In this document: one piece after another, positions 43,825-49,728 of the stretch | Layout of the letters: every line of letters starts with the position of its first letter | Position numbering within the stretch: the first letter of the stretch is position 1 | Made by a program: the position numbers and the translations under genes | Notes under the pieces: model-generated | What the model was told of the DNA's origin: nothing | Seen by the model: the letters and a program-made list of their open reading frames with translations, nothing else | The model's database searches: none | From: Oscillospiraceae bacterium | Lineage (GTDB): Bacteria > Bacillota > Clostridia > Oscillospirales > Butyricicoccaceae | Length of the DNA: 49,728 bases | Assembly (NCBI GenBank): GCA_015068445.1 | Contig: SVKN01000008.1 | Span: 1-49,728 of the forward strand | Reading direction: 5' to 3'

Positions 43825-43855
43825 AAAAACGGGCTCCTTCGGGAGCCCGTTTTTT
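43825..43855 (+). terminator. Bidirectional terminator between cyuA and the helicase gene
   Basis: AAAAACGGGCTCC/GGAGCCCGTTTTT with TTCG loop; A-run and T-run make it active on both strands. Confidence 0.9.
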
Positions 43856-46561
43856 CTATGCCTGTTCTTCTTTTTTCGCGTTGATCCTGTCGATCTCCTG
43901 CCGGATGATCTGACCGAAGCCCGCTTCGTCCAGCTCCAGGCTCTGCTCGGCGGCCGTCGATTTGTCGGCGAAGGCGTCGAAAACAGCCTGCTTCTGCTCC
44001 AGCAGCTCCGTGATGCGCTCGTCCACGGTCTCCTCGCACAATAAGCGGTAGACCAGCACGCTGCGCGCCTGCCCCATGCGGTAGGCGCGGGAGATGGCCT
44101 GGTTCTCGATGGACGGCTTGAATTGCGGCTCACACAGCACTACCACGCTGGCGGACTGGATGTTGAGTCCCGTGCCGCCCGACTGGATCTGCGCCAGCAG
44201 CACGGACCCCGCGGGGGCCTTGTCGAAGTCGTCGATGATCTCCTGCCGCTTCGCGGGCGGCACGGACCCCGTGATCGGCCCCAGGCACCGCTCGCCCAGC
44301 AGCGCGCGCAGGTCGGAGATCGTGCTGAGGAAGAAGGAGAAGACGATCAGCTTCCGCTCCTCGCTCTCCGCCTCGTCGATCAGCTCCCGCAGGCGCGACG
44401 CCTTGGAGGACTGCGCCAGGTCGCCCACGTTCCAGGACACCCGCCGCACGGCGGGGAAGCTGCCCGTCAGCAGCGTCTGCTCGTACACCTGCTCCTCGGC
44501 GGGGGAGAGGGCGCACCATTCCTTCGACTCGATCAGCTCCGGCAGCTCCGTCAGCACGTCCTCGCGCTTGCGGCGGTAGTAGACCGGCGCGACCTTCTCC
44601 CGGAACTGAGGTGCGGCGGCCATGAACGTCATGCCCTGCACCGAGGACGCGATCTGCGGCTGCAGCACCGTCAGCAGGGAGATCATCTCGTCCACGCGGT
44701 TCTCCAGCGCCGTGCCCGTCATGAACAAAAGTCGGTCCGTGTGCTCGCACAGCCGTTTGACGTTCTTCGACCGCTGAGCCTCGGGATTTTTGATGTAATG
44801 CGCCTCATCCACCACCATCATGTCGAAGCGGAAGTCGTCCGCGGGCTTGAAGAAGCCCGTCGTCTCGTAGGTCGTCACGGCGACGCCGCCCATTTTGATC
44901 CAGGAATCCAGAGCCGCGGCGCGGCCTGCGCCGTGGACTTTCGTCACGCGCAGCCTGCTGTGCCTTTGCACCTCGCGGCACCAGTTGGACAAAACGCTGG
45001 CCGGGCACACCACCACGAAGTGCGTCGCGCCCGTATTGCGCAGCGACACCATGGCCGCGATGGCCTGCACCGTCTTGCCCAGGCCCATTTCATCGCCCAG
45101 CAGCACGCGCTTCTGATGGAGAATGTATTTGACGCCCCACTCCTGATAGCGCCTCAGCGTGCACAGCAGCCCGTCGGGGAAGAAGTCCTCCTCCCGGATC
45201 TCCCGGGCCAGCTCCTCCGGCAGGCCGTACAGCTCGTCGCCGCCGCCCAGCAGCCCCGGCACGAGCTCCTCCAGCGTCGTGAAATAGGCGATGCTGTTCC
45301 GCTCGAAATCCTTCCACACCTGATCGGCCGTGAAAGCCCGCAGCGTGTTCAGCTCGCGGATATATTCGCCCGCCGTATGGCCGTAGTCGCCCTCCAGCAG
45401 GTCGTTCAGCTCAAAGTAAGCCTCCCGGATCTGCACCCGCTTCTGCTCGTCGCAGAAGAGCCACCCCGCGCCGGAGGCGTCCTCCAGCAGGCGGCGGTCG
45501 CGCCCGATGCGCGGCAGCCTCGCGTTGGCAAGGTCCGTCAGCTCGCCCGTCAGCCGCTGTCTGCGGCGGTAGGCGTACAGGGACGTCACCAGCTCCGTGG
45601 AGCTCTTGTCGCGGTTGTCGGCGGACAGGCGCACCCGGACGCCCTGCCGCGCCTGGACAGCATACTCGGCGGCGATGGCCTTGACAGCCGCCGCACCCTC
45701 GTCGCTGATGCCGTTGATGGACGAAAGCCGGTACTCCGTCGCGGCGCAGACGTCGGCCACGGTGACGATGCCGTTGTCCCGCAGCGTTTTGACGCGGATG
45801 CCGCCCTTATTGCGGTTCAGCTCCTCCACGGGCACCTCCCGCAGCGTCGCCATGGCTGCGGCGGCCGTCAGCCTGTCCGCGGCGGCGGCGACGCGATCGG
45901 CGGCCTCCTGCTGCGCTTCTTCGACATCCTTGATCTGACGCTGCAGCGCGTCCAGCTTTTTCGTCAGCGCTTCCGTCAGGCGGGAGTGTCTGCCCGTCTC
46001 TTCCGGCAGCAGCTGATGGAATATATCGCGGTACCGCTCCGGATCCCGGGCGAGCTCTGCAGCCATCTGGGAATAGGGGACGTTCCGCGCCCGCTCGGCC
46101 TGCTCCGCGAGAGTGCGCGCCTCGTCGCCGTAGCCGGACAGCGACAGCCGCGTCAGCGCGCGCCAGGCCTTCTGCGCGGCGTCCTTGTTCCTCCCGGAGG
46201 AGAACAGCCACGTCAGCGCGCCCGCCGCGGGGCGCAGCGATTCGACGGCTGCACGGATCTCCGGACCGTCGGTCTCCAGCAGCGACCGGGCGGAGGCGGC
46301 CGGGCCCGCCGACGCTTCATGACGGTACAGCGATGCGATCAGCTTTTCCGCCCCGGCCGTCGGATCGCTGTCCGGCCTGCCGCGGAGGTACCGGTCCAGA
46401 CTTTCGCCGCAGACGTTCCGCGCCGCCATCATCCGCACCGCGCGGCCGGCCTCGTCCCGGTCGGTATCGGGCAGTGCCGCCAGCTTCGCCAGCGTCTGCA
46501 GCGTCTCCTCGAACGCCCGGATCAGCTCCTTTGCCTCACGGACCGAAAACTCCCTTGCCAT
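43856..46561 (-). CDS. SNF2-family DEAD/DEAH-box helicase with unusual N-terminal region
   Basis: 901 residues. The C-terminal 450 form a complete SNF2 motor. The motifs are Walker A DEMGLGKT (Lys496), Ia-type VVCPASVLSNW, DEAH at 585-588 (VVDEAHYIKNPEAQR), motif III LFMTGTALENR, motif V SGGTGLNIQSAS and motif VI QAISRAYRMGQ. The N-terminal half is helical and coiled (RLTEALTKKLDALQRQ). It carries a helix-hairpin-helix stretch near residues 260-300 (LRDNGIVTVADVCAA, then LSSINGISDEGAAAVKAIA), which may bind DNA. There is no nuclease, methylase or other known defence partner beside it. Translocase on duplex DNA or protein remodelling is the likely activity; the target is unknown. Confidence 0.88.
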   Translation of the reverse strand: MAREFSVREAKELIRAFEETLQTLAKLAALPDTDRDEAGRAVRMMAARNVCGESLDRYLRGRPDSDPTAGAEKLIASLYRHEASAGPAASARSLLETDGPEIRAAVESLRPAAGALTWLFSSGRNKDAAQKAWRALTRLSLSGYGDEARTLAEQAERARNVPYSQMAAELARDPERYRDIFHQLLPEETGRHSRLTEALTKKLDALQRQIKDVEEAQQEAADRVAAAADRLTAAAAMATLREVPVEELNRNKGGIRVKTLRDNGIVTVADVCAATEYRLSSINGISDEGAAAVKAIAAEYAVQARQGVRVRLSADNRDKSSTELVTSLYAYRRRQRLTGELTDLANARLPRIGRDRRLLEDASGAGWLFCDEQKRVQIREAYFELNDLLEGDYGHTAGEYIRELNTLRAFTADQVWKDFERNSIAYFTTLEELVPGLLGGGDELYGLPEELAREIREEDFFPDGLLCTLRRYQEWGVKYILHQKRVLLGDEMGLGKTVQAIAAMVSLRNTGATHFVVVCPASVLSNWCREVQRHSRLRVTKVHGAGRAAALDSWIKMGGVAVTTYETTGFFKPADDFRFDMMVVDEAHYIKNPEAQRSKNVKRLCEHTDRLLFMTGTALENRVDEMISLLTVLQPQIASSVQGMTFMAAAPQFREKVAPVYYRRKREDVLTELPELIESKEWCALSPAEEQVYEQTLLTGSFPAVRRVSWNVGDLAQSSKASRLRELIDEAESEERKLIVFSFFLSTISDLRALLGERCLGPITGSVPPAKRQEIIDDFDKAPAGSVLLAQIQSGGTGLNIQSASVVVLCEPQFKPSIENQAISRAYRMGQARSVLVYRLLCEETVDERITELLEQKQAVFDAFADKSTAAEQSLELDEAGFGQIIRQEIDRINAKKEEQA

Positions 46562-46622
46562 GGAATCCCTCCGTTTCTCTGAGACAAGAATACCACGTCT
46601 GCCGCCGCAAGGTCAATCCAAT

Positions 46623-46652
46623 AAAAAAAGCGGCCCGTTTCCGGGCCGCTTT
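46623..46652 (-). terminator. Terminator after the double zinc-ribbon gene
   Basis: GCGGCCCG/CGGGCCGC 8-bp stem with A7 on one side; on the minus strand this is a T-run, so it serves the gene at 46679. Confidence 0.85.
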
Positions 46653-46678
46653 CGCGTTGATGTACGTTTTTTGCTGAC

Positions 46679-47278
46679 TTAGAGCTTCGCGCCGCACTTG
46701 TCGCAGAAATTGTTCTCCGCGGGGTTCTCAGCGCCGCAGGTGGGGCAGGTCTTGACGGCGGGTTCTTCGGGGACGGGCTCCTCTTCGGGCTCGCAGGTGC
46801 AGGCTTCGCCGCACTCGCAGGTCTTTTCCTCAGCGCACTCACATTCGCACTCGCACGCTTCGGGCTTCTCGGGCTTTTCCTCCTCCAGCTTGGTGCCGCA
46901 GTTCTTGCAGAACAGGGCGTCCTCGGCGTTGGCGGCGCCGCAGGCGGGGCAGGTCTTCACGACGGCGGCAGCGGGCTCGGCCTTCAGGGCGGCCAGCTGA
47001 GCCTTCAGGGACTCGATCTCCTCGGTGTACTCCTTGATGGTGTTGCACAGCACGACGGCGTCGTCGTCCAGGGTCTCGCCGCTGACGAACTTGTTCCAGT
47101 AATGGTCGCCCAGCTGGGTCTTCAGTTCTTCGATGGAGTTGTTGGAAGCGCCGATCTGAGCGTTGAGCTTGCCGATCTCCAGCATATCATTGGTCTTGTC
47201 GCCGACCTGCTTGGCGATCTCGGCGGTCTTGTCGGTCACCTGCTTGGCGATCTCGGTCAGTCTGTCAAAAAGGGCCAT
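46679..47278 (-). CDS. Double zinc-ribbon protein with Cys/Glu-rich linker
   Basis: 199 residues. An N-terminal helical region (about 1-100, coiled coil with a VTDKTAEIAKQVGDKTND-type repeat) precedes a first zinc ribbon (CPACGAANAEDALFCKNCG). An acidic linker with nine Cys in 24 residues (pattern CECECEC...CECGEACTCE) follows, and a second zinc ribbon closes the protein (CPTCGAENPAENNFCDKCG). There is no signal peptide or membrane span. The paired ribbons are common; the metallothionein-like linker is not. AAGGAGGT precedes the ATG, and a TATAAT -10 lies at 47342-47337 on this strand. Metal buffering or redox sensing by the linker is inference. Confidence 0.8.
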   Translation of the reverse strand: MALFDRLTEIAKQVTDKTAEIAKQVGDKTNDMLEIGKLNAQIGASNNSIEELKTQLGDHYWNKFVSGETLDDDAVVLCNTIKEYTEEIESLKAQLAALKAEPAAAVVKTCPACGAANAEDALFCKNCGTKLEEEKPEKPEACECECECAEEKTCECGEACTCEPEEEPVPEEPAVKTCPTCGAENPAENNFCDKCGAKL

Positions 47279-47336
47279 GGGGAATTACCTCCTTCTAAAT
47301 TGGGCGCGGCCGGGCGGCCCGCCTTGCTATGTCACT

Positions 47337-47342
47337 ATTATA
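47337..47342 (-). promoter_or_regulatory. -10 element for the double zinc-ribbon gene
   Basis: TATAAT on the minus strand, about 60 bases before the start codon; I see no convincing -35. Confidence 0.55.
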
Positions 47343-47396
47343 GCGCAATCCGCGCCGATTGTGTATTAAAATTTACTAAAAAATGTCGTGATTTTT

Positions 47397-49703
47397 TTAA
47401 TCTGCCACGATGACGCGCACCGTGCCGCCCTCCTCATAGGGCCGGTCGAGGTACAGGGTGAAGCTGGTGAAGTTCGCCCGCGCCTCGGAGAGGGAGGGGG
47501 AGAAGGTGTTGGTGGAGGAGGAATAGATCACGACGTCGTCCGCCACGTCGATCCAGTTGATCCCCACCTTGACGCCCTGATAGGCGTCGAAGGCGTCGCG
47601 CTTGACCGTGGCAGTCTTCGTCAGGGAGAAGATGGGCGCTGAGTTGTTGTGGGCGCGGGCGCCGTCGCCCACCAGGTCGGCCGAGATAGCTGCGGGGACG
47701 TAGGCAGTGCCTGTGGCGCGGAAGTCGGGGGACTCCATAACGGTGCTGCAGGTCAGCGTGCCCTTGGCCGTGCGGATCGTGTACTCGTAGGAATCCGCGG
47801 TGATCTCCTCGCCGTCGAGATTCGTGCCGACGCTCACCGAGCCCGTCTTGCGGGAGATCATGCCGTAGACGTAGCGGTCGCCCGTCACGTCCTCCAGCAC
47901 CATCAGATCCACCTGACCGGCGCTGTTCGTCTCATAATGGAGGACCTTGGAGGCGTCCACCTTCGACGCCGGGATGTCGTCCACGGCGATCTGGTGCAGC
48001 GCCATGCCGGCGCGGCAGCACTCGTAGAGCTTCACGCCCGGGGCCACCGTGCGCTTGCCCAGCGTGGAGGCCTTCACGTCATAGTCGTCCTTGACGTCCT
48101 TGAGGTTGACAGCCTTGAGCTCGAACAGACCGTCCGTGTTCTGGCTGACCTCCACCAGCTGACCGTCCAGCTTATAGATGCCGCTGACGCGCTGGCCGCC
48201 CATGGCGACGCTGCCCACGCCCTTGAGGGACGGGGTGCCCTCCAGCTTGATCCCGCACAGCAGGTCGACCGTGCAGGACGTCTCGCTGACCGAGGTCAGC
48301 ACGCCAACGGCCTTGGCCTGCAGCGTCTTGGTGGGCAGGACGGCCGCCAGCTCGCCGCTGTAGTCGAACAGGAGCGTCATCTTACTGCCCAGCTTGATGC
48401 CGGACTTGGAGAAATACTTCCCGGCGCTCTCGCTGACGCGGAAGGTGCGGTTGCCCGCCGTGATCGTGGAGGGATTGGCGTAGACTGGCGAGCCGCTCTG
48501 GTACACCAGCGTCACGCGGCTGTCGGAGACGTAATACGTATTGTTGGCCGCGGAGTAAGACACCACGTCGTACTCCCGCAGGTCGCTCTCTTTGCAGGGC
48601 GCGCCGTTCTTGACGATGGCCGCGCCGGTGCGGAAGCTGACGGCGTCCACGCCGTAAACGGCGGAAGCGCCCAGGGAGACAGCCGCCTGCGTATGGGCCG
48701 CGATCAGCTCCAGCTCGCCGTTCTCGTTGTAGTAGAGGCTGATCTCGTCGCCCTCCTTGAGGTCGAACCAGTGGGTGATATAGGAGCCGATGGAGCCGCC
48801 AGCCATGGTCGGCACATCGCGGCCCACATTGATGCGGCCGGACTTCGTGTTGATGGCCGTGGAGGTGGCGGAGACAACGGTCTCGAGGCTCGCCCCGCCC
48901 ACGTTGGCGATGAAGCCCTTCAGGCGGCTCTGGCTGCGCTGCTCAAAGACAGGCAGGCCGCGCAGACCGCACAGGACGCTGCTGACGGGACCAGTGGTGG
49001 CATAGGTGCGGCTGTCGCCACCCAGATACAGCACCGCCTGCGAGGCGGACAGCGTGGGGTTCGTCTCCGTGGTGGACAGCAGGATTGTGTCCATCGTGCC
49101 CACGGAATGGCCCTGCGCCGCGTACAGCGCGCCGTCCTTGGTGTCGTGCAGCAGGGTGTTGCACATGAGGATCGCGGCCTGACCGCGGCTGACGGCCTCC
49201 CGCGCGCCGTATTGCTTCATCCCGGCGTTGAGACCGATAGACTGGGCCTTGTTGACGTAGTCCGTAGGCCACATCATGCCCACGTCCGCCGTGGTATAGC
49301 CGAGGATGCGCAGCAGGATCGTCACGCACTCGCCGTAGCTGATGGCGGCGTCGGGGTTGAAGCGGCCCCGCTCGTCGCCCTTGATGATGTTGTACTTGCG
49401 CACCGCGGCGTTGACGTAGGGCGCGTACCACGCGCCCGCGGGGACGTCGGGGTAAATGGTATAGTTGCTGTAAAGGCCCTTCTCCTCAAAGCCTGCGGCC
49501 AGCACGGCGATCTTGCAGAACTGCGCGCGGGTCAGGCTGCTCTGAGGGTAGAAGAGGTCCACGCTGTCCACGACGCCCAGAGAAGCCAGACTCTCGGCGG
49601 CGGCGCGCTCGGCAAAATCGGGGATATCCTCGAAGGCCAGCGCGGCCGGGGCCAGCGTCAGCAGAAGCAGCAGCGCCAGCAGCAGGGAAAGGGTGCGTTT
49701 CAT
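47397..49703 (-). CDS. Secreted S-layer-homology (SLH) domain protein
   Basis: 768 residues. The ATG at 49703 is correctly spaced from AAGGAG; the ATG at 49715 abuts that site. Residues 1-24 are a signal peptide (TLSLLLALLLLLTLAPAALA). Three SLH repeats follow (about 26-75, 85-140, 145-195): SSLTRAQFCKIAVLAAGF, then AAISYGECVTILLRILGY, then REAVSRGQAAILMCNTLL. These anchor the protein to secondary cell wall polymer. The remaining 570 residues are beta-rich, without a recognised catalytic domain; internal similarity hints at several repeated units (GRINVGRDVPTMAGGSIG, KSGIKLGSKMTLLFDYSGEL). The stop is beside a T-run without a clear hairpin. A wall-anchored structural or binding protein is the likely role. 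Confidence 0.9.
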   Translation of the reverse strand: MKRTLSLLLALLLLLTLAPAALAFEDIPDFAERAAAESLASLGVVDSVDLFYPQSSLTRAQFCKIAVLAAGFEEKGLYSNYTIYPDVPAGAWYAPYVNAAVRKYNIIKGDERGRFNPDAAISYGECVTILLRILGYTTADVGMMWPTDYVNKAQSIGLNAGMKQYGAREAVSRGQAAILMCNTLLHDTKDGALYAAQGHSVGTMDTILLSTTETNPTLSASQAVLYLGGDSRTYATTGPVSSVLCGLRGLPVFEQRSQSRLKGFIANVGGASLETVVSATSTAINTKSGRINVGRDVPTMAGGSIGSYITHWFDLKEGDEISLYYNENGELELIAAHTQAAVSLGASAVYGVDAVSFRTGAAIVKNGAPCKESDLREYDVVSYSAANNTYYVSDSRVTLVYQSGSPVYANPSTITAGNRTFRVSESAGKYFSKSGIKLGSKMTLLFDYSGELAAVLPTKTLQAKAVGVLTSVSETSCTVDLLCGIKLEGTPSLKGVGSVAMGGQRVSGIYKLDGQLVEVSQNTDGLFELKAVNLKDVKDDYDVKASTLGKRTVAPGVKLYECCRAGMALHQIAVDDIPASKVDASKVLHYETNSAGQVDLMVLEDVTGDRYVYGMISRKTGSVSVGTNLDGEEITADSYEYTIRTAKGTLTCSTVMESPDFRATGTAYVPAAISADLVGDGARAHNNSAPIFSLTKTATVKRDAFDAYQGVKVGINWIDVADDVVIYSSSTNTFSPSLSEARANFTSFTLYLDRPYEEGGTVRVIVAD

Positions 49704-49728
49704 AAGTCGATCCATCTCCTTTATGACC

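Noticed and set aside
44123..46582. An 819-codon + strand frame opposite the SNF2 helicase
   Set aside because: His/Arg/Gln-rich translation without motifs; the helicase has all its motifs on the minus strand.

Overview
The window looks like a chromosomal piece of a GC-rich, anaerobic, Gram-positive clostridial gut bacterium, probably of the Oscillospiraceae/Ruminococcaceae type. The signs are strong Shine-Dalgarno sites with many GTG and TTG starts, near-consensus sigma-A promoters, a desulfoferrodoxin, an S-layer-homology protein, a BspA-like leucine-rich-repeat surface protein, and a clostridial smc-ftsY...leuS cluster. The genus assignment is an inference; there is no rRNA gene in the window.

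Region 1 (1-10630) is the right end of a prophage, all on the + strand. It holds the end of a giant modular polyvalent protein, a holin, an M15 endolysin and a small HTH protein. A cassette of six small unrecognised genes follows (papain-like peptidase, Gly-rich membrane protein, jelly-roll-like protein and others). The region ends in a 28-nt fragment that folds as the T-arm and acceptor 3' end of a tRNA or tmRNA, which I read as the prophage attachment remnant.

Region 2 (10631-16690) is accessory and cell-surface: a hairpin-rich gap, a frameshifted small gene, a BspA-like secreted protein with a downstream lipoprotein carrying two cystatin-like domains, a TrkA-C membrane protein, and a Sel1-repeat protein.

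Region 3 (16790-31830) is mostly metabolic. A minus-strand run encodes a DnaQ-like exonuclease, a HAD protein and an asparaginase. argG-argH is preceded by a promoter and an ArgR-type operator. Next come gamma-glutamyltransferase, a zinc-ribbon membrane protein, an aldo/keto reductase, desulfoferrodoxin, an MBL-fold hydrolase, MntP, an M42 peptidase, a MATE transporter and an AT-richer CpXC/Ig-like membrane protein. Two intergenic copies of a structured repeat element sit at 25466-25683 and 28310-28598. Each is flanked by a direct repeat of a terminator-like hairpin, and the two copies differ by paired, compensatory changes in their stems. This is the most unusual DNA-level signal here.

Region 4 (31958-43811) is a tight housekeeping run: smc, ftsY, rph, rdgB, yhbY, nadD, yqeK, rsfS, leuS, then rpsU on its own promoter and a CyuA-type cysteine desulfidase. 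yqeK and rsfS lie in one uninterrupted reading frame, with a good internal ribosome binding site before the rsfS part.

Region 5 (43856-49703), on the minus strand, holds a solitary SNF2 helicase, a double zinc-ribbon protein with a Cys/Glu-rich linker, and an S-layer-homology protein whose start is 25 bases inside the window edge.
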